From Lathyrus oleraceus (taxonomy: Eukaryota; Streptophyta; Magnoliopsida; Fabales; Fabaceae): a stretch of DNA of 64,000 bases. This document shows positions 34,101 to 45,740 of the stretch, piece by piece. Made by a program: the position numbers and the translations under genes. The notes beneath the pieces were generated by a model, which made no database searches, was not told the origin of the DNA, and was given only the letters and a program-made list of their open reading frames with translations. Location of the stretch: NCBI RefSeq assembly GCF_024323335.1, contig NC_066581.1, positions 441,713,816 through 441,777,815 on the forward strand, read 5' to 3'. Positions within the stretch are counted from its first letter, which is position 1. Each line of letters starts with the position of its first letter.

Positions 34101-34510
34101 ATAATTTAGGGTTTCCAAGGCAAACCAACTCCAAACTCTTGATGATTTCTTGATTAAAATAACATGTGAAGATCATGGGGATCCATAAATGATACTTAGA
34201 GCCAATGTAGACCAAATATTGATTGAGCTCCTTGAAATTAGGGGCTTAAACCCTAGATATGAGCTTGATAGATCAAAGGTGAGCATGTGCACTACCTACA
34301 AAAGAGTTAAACTATACAATGACATATTTTTGGTATTTTGGTTAGTAAATAAAGAAAACGAAGTATGATACAATCAAGTGTGCTTGGTTATCTCTCCCAA
34401 TGAAAACCCAATGAATAAGGGGTAACGAGGATGCCAATTTGTGATCCCAATGCTAATTCATATGATGAGAATAACATGAGGGATCTTAGGGTCAAAATTG
34501 GGGTCTTACA
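31130..34510 (-). repeat. Truncated 3' LTR of Ogre/Tat element A
   Basis: On the minus strand it starts TGTAAGACCCCAATTTTGAC at 34510, the start typical of legume Ogre LTRs. It aligns with 50639-53182 plus 61406-61790. The part corresponding to 49552-50638 of the other LTR is missing, so the outer 1.09 kb and the TSD are lost. Differences from the other LTR include a MITE insertion at 31422, about 380 bp (31955-32340) absent from the other copy, and a segment near 33010 where this copy lacks about 57 bp. No gene is present. Short frames such as 33010-33237 fall in the LTR. Confidence 0.88.
31422..31567. mobile_element. Stowaway MITE in the LTR of element A
   Basis: A 146-bp, almost perfect palindrome with terminal CTCCCTCCGTCCC and its inverse, flanked by TA at 31420-31421 and 31568-31569. 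The arms (about 70 bp) differ at only about two positions. The allelic site in the other LTR (around 50930, GTTAGTTGATT) has the single TA without the insert. This proves the insertion and its TA duplication. The terminal motif is typical of Tc1/mariner-type Stowaway MITEs. It is non-autonomous and has no coding region. Confidence 0.95.
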
Positions 34511-34522
34511 GCTACTCCCCTA
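34511..34522 (-). other. Polypurine tract of element A
   Basis: The minus strand reads TAGGGGAGTAGC directly before the LTR start TGTAAGACCCC, the expected plus-strand priming site. Confidence 0.75.
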
Positions 34523-37398
34523 TTTAAGGACATTCTAGCTGAGGAGGTGAAGGTTAAAATATTCGTATCAACTTAGTAGAATGGACTTAAATAACAACAT
34601 ATAGAAACAAATGTTGGTCCCTATGAGACCTCATGATGCATATGATATGAATGTTAAAATAAATCTTTGTGGGTAAAATGCTGCCACAAAGGAAAATAAT
34701 CCGGAGAGACTGAAAGTCCGCAGGAGCATAATGTGTTTCGTAAGGAAAAGTTACTGGGGAGACAGAGACTCTAAGGGGACAAAAATGGTCGTGCATAGGC
34801 CAGACTATGACTTTAAAAACTGTTAGGGGGACACAAGGGATTCCATAAAAATAAATCAATGGAAAGACTCAGCTGGGAAATAAAAGGACATATGTGGGGG
34901 AAACAAGTATATCAGAACAAAGCTGAAATACTCAAGCCAGACAGGAAACAATGATTTCACTGAGGAAATGCGCACTCAAAGTTAACTAGGGAAGAACCGA
35001 TCTTCAACACAGGAGGAGCAAAAATATATTATCCATTACCGGTTACTGGGTAAAGAGATAACAAAATATGACAGGGAGGACATTTGTTACCGGTTAGGGT
35101 AAACATATCAAGGATGACTCACCGAAGGCAACCAAGAAGTGTATTCATTACTAGTTAGTGGGTAAGAATAACCTACTGGGGAATAGCCAAATAGGATTTA
35201 CAACTACCGGTTACTGGGCAGAAGACCAAAGAAAGAAGAGAATATTCGTCACTAATTAAAGTGAACATATCAAGGATAGACTCCAATGGGAAGAATATTC
35301 GTCATCGGTTAAGATGAACATATCAAGGATAGACTTTCCTGGGGACATTAGGAAGGATATCCGTCACCGGTTAAGATGAACATATCAAGGATAAACCACC
35401 TGAAAAAGTAGGGATTACATCTATCGGATACTGGATAGAATACCGAAAAGAGAATATGCGTCACCGGTTAGGATAAACATATCAAGGACAGACTCAAAGG
35501 GGAAAAATAGGAGTTATATCTATCGGTTACTGGATAAAAAATCAAAAAGAGAATATTCGTCACCGGTTAGGATGAACATATCAAGGATAGACTCCGAGGG
35601 GAATCAGGATTTACAACTATCGGTTACTGGGCAGAAGACCGTAAAGAGAAGGAAACCTGTCATCGGTTAAGATGAACATATCAAGGATTAACTCTCTAGG
35701 GAATAAAATAGGGATTACAACTACCTTTTTACTGGGTAGAATACCAAAAAGAGAATATCCATCATCGGTTAAGATGAACATATAAAGGATAAACTCAAAG
35801 CAAGGGAAGAAAATATCTGTCATTGATTAGGATGAACATATTAAGGATAATCTTCCTAGGAGACGTGAAAACGAATCAGCTGGAGAGAAAAGGTTACTCT
35901 TGTCGGGTATTGGACAAAAGTGAAATACTTGCAAACTGAGAAGAATATTACTAGTTACTAGGTAATAAACCCTCAGGGGGACCAAAAGCATATATCTAGG
36001 TAAGATCTAGAAAGAAACGGTCAATCAAAGACTCAACCCAATGAGGATATAACTCAAGGGGAGTGGTTCCATCCAGATAATCAACTAGGGAGGAAACTGA
36101 AATAATAATCATCCACGAGGAAGTAACTCATTGGGGAATGAGAAAGGGTAAATTCTTTATGCTTAATAGGCTGACACTCTACAATTGAAAGAGGATAGAC
36201 AAACCAATTCTGCATGGGGAAAAGATATCACCGTAGTAGAGGATCAAAAAAACAATGAATCACGAAGTGTGTGTAAATAATGAAATTTATGAATGCATAT
36301 GTATATGTATATGCATATATGATGATTATGCTAACAAAACGATCGCAAGGGATACAAGTGTCACTAGTCTGAATCATCGATACAATTCCTAGCCAATCCA
36401 CAACAGGAAGGAAACAACTGGAGAGAAACGGCCATCTCGAAGGCTTAACCCTGGCTGGGGAGAAAAGGTTAGGCTCTGTTGAGGAAACTGCTACATCAAC
36501 TCTGCAGGGAATTTTAGGTCAACACCATATCAAATGGGGGGGCAACCTTGCAGAGGACAACCACAAAACTGCTCTGAATCAGGGGTAACTTTGACGGCTT
36601 GCGGTGAAGCAAAATTCTGCTGAATCTTATACAAACTACTTGGAATGATGCGCCTACAACTCAAGGGAAGCCAATCACAAACTCATTTGGGGAATTCAGC
36701 AAAATTCGGATGCTGCCATGCTGCCATGGATGAAAAAAAGGATCACGCCAACTGCTATGGGGAGAACCAATAATGCTTCACATTTAGGGCTTACCGCTTT
36801 TCAAACCGCTGTTGATATTCCTTTAAATGATATCGATTGCTTTTTAAAGTAACTACTTTTATATATTTAAGAAAACATGATTTTGATTTAAAATTTAATT
36901 TCAAAAATGATTACAATAAATTTTTATTCTATTTAGCTGAATAAATAAGAGTAGAAACAATTGGATAAAGGCTCAACTTTATTTAACGGAATGGTAGTTT
37001 GTAAATGACAAGACTCCATAGATCTTTCCAAAAGTTGAAAAAATGGTAATTTACATGGAAAAGGACTACATTGAATACAATGATCACTAATCCTTCTACC
37101 AACTTTGATGTCCACTGTGCTCTTGGCGTCGGATGGGAATGATGAATCAGAACCAAACGTTGTGCTCAAGAAAGTCTTCAAAACTGAAGATCACCAGGAT
37201 GAAGTTACTTGCCATAATCCTTATTTTTGCATAAATTTCCCCAAGGCGGGGTACTCAATTTATCGGGATAATTCTTTTCTGTTTTATGTATCTAACTTTT
37301 GCCTGGATCGACTTTTCGGGTTTTCAATCCACCGAGACACTCATTTTTGCCTAAGCCGCCCTTTCGGGTTTTCAACTTAGCGAGTTGTTCTTTTCTTT
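34523..37398 (-). other. Long 3' non-coding region of element A
   Basis: About 2.9 kb between the end of pol and the PPT, without a gene. It contains the tandem array at 35030-35860, a short alternating AT-rich run near 36295-36320, and near 37230-37385 a few copies of a segment with TTTCGGGTTTTCAA. A long 3' untranslated region with tandem repeats is a known feature of Ogre elements. Confidence 0.75.
35030..35860 (-). repeat. Imperfect tandem repeats of about 60-100 bp in the Ogre 3' region
   Basis: The motif GATGAACATATCAAGGATA (or a close variant) recurs about nine times, mostly about 97-100 bp apart, with some shorter units near 60 bp. Each longer unit also has a TATCGGTTACTGGATA-like segment and an AAGAGAATATTCGTCACCGG-like joint. 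The copies are diverged and of unequal length, so this is an old array. It lies between the PPT and pol. Confidence 0.88.
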
Positions 37399-40300
37399 TT
37401 AGGCGAAGTATTTCTTGACTGCATCTGCATTCACAGGACGAGTGAACTCTTTGCCATCCATAGTTGTAAGAATCAAAGCACCGCCTGAAAAGGCTCTCTT
37501 GGAAACATATGGGCCTTCATAATTAGGAGTCCATTTGCCCTATAATCTGGCTTGAAAGATAATATTTCCTTGAGCACAAAGTCACCTTCTCTGAATACGC
37601 GAGGTCTCACCTTCTTATCAAAAGCTTTCTTCATCCGTTGCTGATATAACTGACCATGACACATGGCAGTCAACCTTTTCTCTTCAATCAAATTCAACTG
37701 GTCATACCTGGTTTAACACCATTCAGCCTCAGTCAACTTGGATTCCATCAACACACGCAATGACGGGATCTCAACCTCTACCGGCAGCACAACTTCCATG
37801 CCATAAACAAGTGAGAAAGGGGTTGCCCCTATTGAAGTGCATATGGATGTACGATACCCATGCAAAGCAAATGAGAGCATCTCATGCCAATCCTTGTACG
37901 TCACAACCATTTTCTGAATGATTTTCTTGATGTTCTTGTTCGCAGCTTCAACAGCCCCATTCATCTTGGGTTTGTAGGGAGAAGAATTGTGATGTGCAAT
38001 CTTGAAGTCTTTGCAAAGAGCTTCCACCATATTTTTATTCAAGTTCGATCTATTATTAGTAATGATCTTACTCGGCACACCATATCGGCATACAATCTGA
38101 TTCTTGATAAACCGCACAACAACTTGCTTGGTTACATTCACATATGATGCCGCCTCAACCCACTCCATGAAGTAGTAAACATCCACTAGAATGAAACGAT
38201 GTCCGTTTGAAGCTTTGGGCTCAATCATGCCAATCATATCAATTCCTCACATGGAGAAGGGACATGGGAAGGAAATGACATTCAACAGTGTCGGAGGAAC
38301 ATGAATCTTATCTGCATATATTTGACACTTGTGGCATTTCTTCACAAACTTGCAACAGTCAGATTCCATTATCAGCCAATAGTAATATGCTCGCAACATC
38401 TTCTTCACCATAGCATATCCATTGGAGTGAATACCAAAGGAACCTTCATGGACTTCTGTCATCAATAAGTCTGCTTCGTGTTTATCCACGCATCTGAGCA
38501 GAACCATATCGAAATTTCTCTTGTAAAGCATATCACCATTCAGGTAGAAATTGCCAGCTAATCTCCTCAAAGTCTTCTTATCTTTCAAAGATGCCCAAGA
38601 CGGGTAAATCTGACTTTGGAGAAAACATTTGATATCAAAGTACCATGGCCTCTCATCTCTGACTTCTTCAACAACAAACACATGAGATGGCCTATCAAGA
38701 TGCATCACAGTCAAATTAGGAACTTCATTCCAATACTTCACTATAATCATTGAAGCCAATGTTGCAAGAGAATTTGCCATCCGGTTTTCATCTCGAGGGA
38801 TATGATGAAACTCAACCTTTGTAAAGAAAGTTGAAATCCTCCTCGCATAATCTCTATATGGTATCAAACCGGGTTGATTCGTCTCCCATTCACCTTTGAT
38901 TTGATTCACAACCAAAGCTGAATCTCCGTAAACGTCTAAATATTTGATTCTGAGATCAAATGCCTCTTCAAGCCCCATAATGCAAGCTTCATACTCATCC
39001 ATATTGTTTGTACACTTGAAAGTTAATCTTGTTGTAAATGGAAAATGAGTGCCTTGAGGAGTAATAATCACTGCCCCAATGCCATTACCATACTGATTAA
39101 CAGCTCCATCAAATACCATGCCCCAACGGAAACCAGGTTCTGGCCCTTCTTCAAGCAATGGTTCATCACAATCTTTCATTTTAAAGTACAAAATCTCTTC
39201 GTTAGGAAAATCATACTACACTGACTGGTAATCTTCTATCGGTTGGTGAGCCAAATGGTCAGCCAAGATATTACCTTTAATTGCTTTCTGAGATTGGTAT
39301 TCAATATCATACTCTGATAACAACATATGCCAACGGGAAATCCTCCCGGTTAAAGCAAACTTTTCAAAAATATACTTGATTGGATCCATTTTGGATATCA
39401 ACCAAGTGGTATGATTCAACATATACTGACGCAGACGCTTAGCAGCCCAAGCCAATGAGCAACAAGTCTTTTCTAGCATAGAATCTCGAGTCTCACAATC
39501 GGTGAATTTCTTACTGAGGTAGTAAATTGCATACTCTTTCTTTCCAGACTCATCTTGTTGACCAAGAACACAACCCATACTCTCTTCAAGCACATTCAAA
39601 TACATGATCAACGGTCTTCCTTCAACAGGCGGAGACAGAATCGGAGGTTCAAGCAGATGCTTTTTTATACTATCAAAAGCCTTCTGGAAATCCTCGGTCC
39701 AATCACAAGATTGATCTTTCCGAAGAAGCTTGAATATAGGCGCACATGTGGCAGTCATGTGCGAAATAAATATTGAGATATAATTCAAACGGCCGAGAAA
39801 ACCTCTTACTTGCTTCTCAGTTATGAGCGCAAACATCTCTTGTATTGCTTTGACCTTGGCAGGATCAACTTCAACACCCTTTTTGCTGATAATAAAGCCC
39901 AACAACTTACCAGAACGAACACCAAATGTACACTTATTGGGATTCAAGTGGAGTTTGTACTTTCTCAAACACTGGAATAGCATCAACAAATGTTCAACAT
40001 GTGCCTCTTCATCAATGGATTTAGCAATCATATCATCAACATAGACTTCGATCTCCTTATGCATCATATCATGAAAAAGAGTAGTCATTGCTCTATGATA
40101 AGTTGCATAAGCATTCTTTAAACCGAAAGGAATCACTCTATAACAGAGTGTTCCCAAAGGTGTAATGAATATGGTCTTCTCCATATCTTTGAGTGCCATC
40201 TTGATCTGATTATATCCGGAAAATTCGTCCATAAATGAAAATACTTTGAATTTAGTTGTATTGTCTACCAACATATCAATGTTTAGTAGAGGAAAATCAT

Positions 40301-40860
40301 CTTTTAGACTAACTTTATTCAAATATCTATAATCAACACACATACGAACTTTTCCATCTTCCTTTGGAACAAGCACAATATTGGCCACCCACTACAGATA
40401 TTCAGCAATAACAAGGAAACCAACATCAATCTGCTTTTGCACCTCTTCTTTGATCTTCACTGCCATATCAGGGTGAGTCCTTCTCAATTTATGCTTGACT
40501 GGAGGGCATTCTGGCTTCACCGACAATCTATGCTCCACAATCTCAGAATCCAAACCAAGCATGTCTTAATAAGACCAAGAAAACACATCTAAATACTCTC
40601 GGAGAAGATTAATCAACCCCTTCTTAACGTCTGGACACAATCGAGACTCAATCTTGACCTCCTTCACATCATCCTCAAAACCCAAGTTGACTAACTCAAT
40701 CTGCTCTTCGAACGGCTAGATGGCTTTTTCCTCGTGCTAAAGTAGATGAGACAATTCATCAGATACTTCTTCATCACTTTCTTCCTCGTACTCAAACATA
40801 GGGAATTCAAAGTTTGGAGAATGAGTAAGATCATTGCATTCAAAGGGTTTAGAAACTAAC
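37399..40860 (-). pseudogene. pol: Ogre A pol: RT, RNase H, archaeal-type RNase H, integrase
   Basis: Exon 2 on the minus strand begins at 40860 after a predicted acceptor. It runs through a leader (FECNDLTHSPNFEFPMFEY), then reverse transcriptase with the active site VYVDDMIAKS, RNase H, the second archaeal-type RNase H (VFDGAVNQYGNGIGAVI ... DEYEAC ... YGDSALVV), the integrase zinc part (HEG...H...CHKCQ) and the core. It is broken by TAG at 40737, 40716 and 40392 and TAA at 40566, by breaks near 39200, 38240 and 37700, and by changed catalytic residues. In the integrase core the first Asp region reads VDVYYF where B has VAIDYF, and ITNN stands where an ITDN-type motif is expected. The frame ends at a TAA at 37399-37401 after NADAVKKYFA. 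It is an inactive relic but almost full length. Confidence 0.9.
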
Positions 40861-41117
40861 CTGCATAATGATTTGATATTTTGATTTTAGAGAAGTGAAT
40901 TGTGACCAAATATCATGTAGATGGACAATTATTATTTATTTATTTATGTTTTTTGTGATTGCCATTTTTCAGAAAAGCAAAAAGTAAAAATAAAACATCA
41001 TAGATGTTGATGGATAGAATTTGCATTTTATTAATAATCAAATTTGAAGATGCCAAACAATGTTCACTTCTCCCTTAGGCATAGGAGAAGTATTTTCAAA
41101 ATAATAAAAGCAATTAC
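40861..41117 (-). other. Putative 257-bp intron between gag-pro and pol of element A
   Basis: On the minus strand, GT at 41117-41116 overlaps the gag-pro stop (HRSK then TAA), and AG at 40862-40861 ends a TTATGCAG acceptor. Joining them restores an open reading from HRSK into LVSKPFECNDLTH and on to RT in one frame, interrupted only by the point stops listed for pol. Ogre elements are known to remove an intron between the gag-pro and RT parts. The exact sites here are my prediction. Confidence 0.7.
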
Positions 41118-41283
41118 TTAGAACGATGCTCAATAATAGGAACATCGACAGCAGTCCAATTGTTGCAAGCTTTTCCACGCGTCACAAAATTGGTGTAGTC
41201 TTCATCTTCATCATCCTCGATTACAGCAACTAAGTGTTGTTCATTACCATGAATGAACCCCCCGCTACGGAAACTGGGTTGTA

Positions 41284-42784
41284 TGATAACGCGAAAACGT
41301 ATCGTATTTTTGGCCCTATATGCACTGCTTTTTACTCGATTAACACTATTTATTACACAATATTTTATGTTTATTTGTAGGTATTCATTGATTAAAAGGT
41401 ATACCGCAAGAAAAATGGGAAATAGCAAAAAGGAAAGAAAAAGGCAAGAAAAGAGAAGAAAATGAGGCTTCCAATGGGATAATGGGCCACCCAAGAAAAT
41501 TGGATTGTGGCACCTATTACCCAAAGGATGTGGCGCCCGCCACATTGAGCCAAAAGGAAGGTGGCGCCCGCCACCAACCCTTGTAAAGTGGTGGGCGGTT
41601 ACTACAAGAGTGGTGCTCGCCACTCATCATGGATTTAGGGTTGTGGCAACCGCCACAACCGAGTCTCCCCACTTTTCCTACTTTTTCTCCATCTTTTTAG
41701 CCATGGTTTCTACTACTCTTGCTACAATTGAGGAACGTGAAAACGATATTAAAAAGGGAAATCATTCAGACTCGCAACTCTCTCTCTTCTTCCAGTTTTT
41801 TTAGGTTACGCTTAATTATTTTTAGGATTATTTTTCTTTTAGTTTTCCAGGACGTTTCTTACCATTGTAAAAGTGATAGTTTCTCCACATCAGGGACTAT
41901 TACGGTTTATTATTTTCACGCATTTGGGATTCAATTGTAAGGGGTATCCATTGCCAAAGCCTTCCAGAATTATTTAATCGAATATTCAAGATTCAATTCT
42001 AGTTCTTAAATTTCCATCCAGGTTTATTATTGTTTACTGTTTTATTTATTTATGCCTTACTGTATGTTTAATTCCCCATTTTCCATGTCTGTCGCCGGAT
42101 CTATGTCCGGCTAAACCTTTAGGGATCGATATGTAAAGACCGTCGAAACGACGGGATTCAATAAATAATTGGTGTTAGTTTTTATTAAAACTTATTTTTC
42201 TGGTTTTAGTTTCTTATTTTAATCAAACTATTTTTCGTGCGAGGGTACAAAACAAATTAAGGTTACGGTATAAAAACGAGAGTTTAAGATTTTAACCAGA
42301 TACCTGAAACTTGGCATTGATCCTAAATACAGCGAGAGCGCTTTAGGATTAATTAGACTTTATCTATATTTAAAAAGTACTTTTAAGTTCAAAATGAGAC
42401 CGCGAGAGCCAAGCATTATGGTTTAAGAGTATGGTAGAAGTCAATAAAACGAGAGTGTGAGGCTAAGTCCTTTCTATAAATGATTTCTACTGAAGAATAT
42501 TATAACCAATAAGATTACACCAACTATCTATCGAATCCCCGAGGTTTGATGTATTACATACCGATATCCCCTATATCTTATATCTTTATCTTTATTCTAT
42601 TCTATAGTTATTTCTCTTCATCCCTCCAATCTTAGAACAAACATTCTCCTTAGATTTACATAGTAACCTCAGACCACGATACGTTCGATTATTAGTCCTT
42701 GTGGGTTCGATAATCTTTAAAACTACGCGATAGGACTTTGCACTTGCAGTCATGATTCACATAGACTTAACAAAGTCGTGATCA
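41284..42784 (+). mobile_element. Solo LTR, Athila-like Ty3/gypsy, TSD TTGTA
   Basis: A 1501-bp unit beginning TGATAACGCGAAAACG and ending AAAGTCGTGATCA, flanked by TTGTA at 41279-41283 and 42785-42789. Removing it together with one TSD rejoins the Ogre A reading EDVQPSFRSGGFIHG exactly, which proves the boundaries. The start and the internal GGATCTATGTCCGGCTAAAC resemble Athila-type LTRs. That family call is from memory and moderate. Open frames inside (41253-41940) are not genes. Confidence 0.85.
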
Positions 42785-42934
42785 TTGTACATCTTCAGCT
42801 TTAATCACAGACGATCCTCGTTGGAAACCCAAACCGGCTCTGCTCTTGTTCTTGGCGACCTCTACCATACGGCCCCACTGATCAGAATTACCGTCTTCAA
42901 CAATCTTTTGCGCGTCTTTAAAGGAGGACATGGG

Positions 42935-43956
42935 TGAAAGTAGGGAAAAACAAGAAAGGGGGTTTGAATTGTTTTGAGAGAATAATTTTTTTTAGAAATA
43001 ATACACACGCAGAGACAAAAGAAATCAACACAGAATTTTATACTGGTTCACTTGAAATTCAAAGCTACTCCAGTCCACCCGGCCAAGGTGATTTTGCCTT
43101 CAAAAAGGACTTAATCCACTAATCTTGAAAAATTACACAAACAATCGTCTAAGAGAATAGAGATCCCTTAGCCCTCTCAAGTTTACAGACTTCACAAGTC
43201 ACTTGAGGAAATTTCTTAGCAATATAGTATGATTACAGTAATGAATAGTGCTTCTAACATAAGCAGAAATTACACAAGGTAAGAGCAAGAAATATTCCCA
43301 CGTTAGAGCAGCAACTCGTGAAAGAATGACTGATGAATAGTGGAAGTATTATATTCTCGTGTGTTCCAGGTATCTTCTTTGGGTGGCGTTCCATCCTTTA
43401 TATAGGAGTAGTAAGAAGACCGTTGAGTGATGTTAATGTCAGAATCTCGGGCATTGATGGATGATTAATGTCATTAATATCCGTGTTCTTTCCAAAGCAA
43501 TATTTGGAGCTCCATAACATCCTTCCTAAAATAGATTATTTCCATAAGCGAGTTTCTTCAAGGTTAAGCTTTCTGAATCAGAGGATCCTAGTGTCAGAGC
43601 CTTCATTAAGCGATTGCAACTTCTGAAGATGCTTGTTGCTGTCTGTCTTCAGAGTTTCTCTTTACTTGATTTCATTAGAGCGTACGTCTTCAGATTCTAA
43701 AGTCATTCTTCCACTTCAGAGTGTCTGACTTCTTTAGTTTAGCTTGCGCTTGCGTTTGATCAGAGTCAAATCTTCTGTTCGTGTATCTTCTAAGTGGTAT
43801 CTTAGAGCTTGATTCTGTATCTCATGAAGTCTATCTGACTGTTTTGATTAGAGTCCTGCATACTTAGAAATATTTTGTTAGGGTACCATTTTTGTTTCAT
43901 CCTTTGTTATCATCAAAATCTTAGAGATACATTGTAGAACTAATTTTGTTCTTACA
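42935..43956 (-). mobile_element. Solo LTR, SIRE/Maximus-like copia, TSD ATGGG
   Basis: A 1022-bp unit. On the minus strand it begins TGTAAGAACAAAATTAG, contains TTTTGATGATAACAAAGGA and ends CCCTACTTTCA, flanked by ATGGG at 42930-42934 and 43957-43961. Removal rejoins the Ogre A linker (REPMSSFKDAQKIVEDG). The start and the GATGATAACAAA block are typical of SIRE/Maximus LTRs of legumes. It is not closely related to the SIRE-type LTRs at 19765 and 28086, so it is another subfamily. Confidence 0.85.
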
Positions 43957-45639
43957 ATGGGTTCCCTAACTCTCTTTTCTTCTGCAATAGATAGAGCTTG
44001 GAACGGAGTTCCAATCTCATCCTCAGGTTTTACATAAGAGAAAGACGACAGGTGGCTCACCAACAAAGCCTTCTCTCCACCGACGATGACAAGCTTACCA
44101 TTCTTTACGAATTTCAACTTCTGATGCAGAGTTGAAGTAACATCTCCCGCCTCGTGTATCCATGACCTTCCTAATAAGCAGCTATAGGTCGGGTGGATAT
44201 CCATTACTTGGAAAGTAATTTGGAAATCACTAGGACCTATCTTCACAGGAATGTCCACCTCACCAATTACAGTCTTGCGAGAACCATCAAATGCCTTGAT
44301 GATCCCGCCATTGAACCTCATCGGAGCTCCTTGATATGACAATCTGGAAAGAGTTGATTTTGGGATTACATTCAGTGAAGAACCGATGTCAACCAACACA
44401 TTCGACAAAGTATCCTCCTTGCAGTTCATCGATATATGCAGTGATAAATTGTGCTTTCTGCCTTCCTCGGGAAGTTCTTCATCACAAAAGCTTAAATTAT
44501 TGTAGGAAGTGATGTTAGCCACAATATGATCGAACTGATCAACCGTTACATCATGCTCTACATAAGCTTGCTCCAATACCTTTTGCAATGCTTCTCTGTG
44601 CGCTTCAGAATTCATGAGTAGAGACAACACTGAAATCTTGGAAGGAGTTTGGAGCAGCTACTCCACCATATTGAATTCACTCTTCTTTATTAACCGGAGT
44701 ACCTCATCATCATCATTAGGCTTCAAACCGCTGTATTCACCAGACTGACATCTTGGAGCACTAACCGGATCTACTGCAGGCACATCAACTTTCTTACTGA
44801 CAGATACATCTTCTACACTCTTCGAGAACACAGGCCCAAAAACACGACCACTACGGGTCACCTTCGTCACATCAGCAATACTCACGACAAAACTGGTTAT
44901 AGGAAAAGGAACCTCTTGACCATTCTCTAACATAGTAGCATTGTACTGATACGGAACATCTCTATCGGATGCATACGGGACAGGGCCCCCTAACCGTATT
45001 ACCAACGGCGATACCGATCTATTGCTGACACTACTACTGCTGCTGTTGTCAAACTGGATTACCATTCTCTCTGGAGTCTTAAATACAAGAACTATCACGT
45101 TCACATCGTCACCGAAGTGACAAGACTGAAAAATATGGATCATACCTTCATCCATCAACCTTTGGATATCTCTTTTCACAATCGTACAACCTCGGGGGGT
45201 TAACACTACAAATTGCACAACCATCATGGTCATGCTCACAATCACTCACCATACAGATATCCTTATGCATCGTCACCAAGGACCTTCTAATGAAATGGAC
45301 ATCATATATCTTGAATTCTCCGGGACAGCCGTCCACCATATTGACAGAAGGATTACCATGAGCAGGCAATGGGTTTACGTTCACATTAGGCGCACGGTCC
45401 TCAAAGGACACCATCCCACTCTTCACTAGCTTCTGGACCTCATACTTCAACGGGTAGCAATTCTCAATATCATGATCGGGAGCTCCTTGATGAAAGGCAC
45501 AATGAAGCTCTGGCTTATACCATCATGGAAGTGGTTCTGGAATCTGTGGAGGATTTCTTGGTTGAAGAAGGTTCTTGAGAACCAATGATGGATACAATTC
45601 AGCATAAGACATAGGAATAGGGTCAAAAGAGACCTTCTT

Positions 45640-45740
45640 ATTTTCAAAATTTTGTTTTTGTTGTTGTTGATTATTGGTGTTGTTGTTGTAGTTGTTTGTT
45701 CTTTGTTGTGGTTGTTGTTGACGTTGTTGTTGAACTGGCA
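45640..45740 (-). repeat. CAA-type trinucleotide repeat in Ogre gag
   Basis: The plus strand has many interrupted GTT/TTG units. On the minus strand they read as CAA and AAC codons and give a Gln/Asn-rich linker (QQQRQQQPQQR) in the middle of the gag region. It is low complexity, and one of the frame breaks lies just upstream of it. Confidence 0.8.

Noticed and set aside
41114..41623. Single open frame of 169 codons on the minus strand
   Set aside because: Only the last 57 codons are real (Ogre gag-pro end); the rest is antisense reading of the Athila-like solo LTR.
43878..43956. C-terminal tail ISKILMITKDETKMVP of the protease frame
   Set aside because: It is read from the SIRE-type solo LTR that interrupts the gag-pro frame, not part of the protein.
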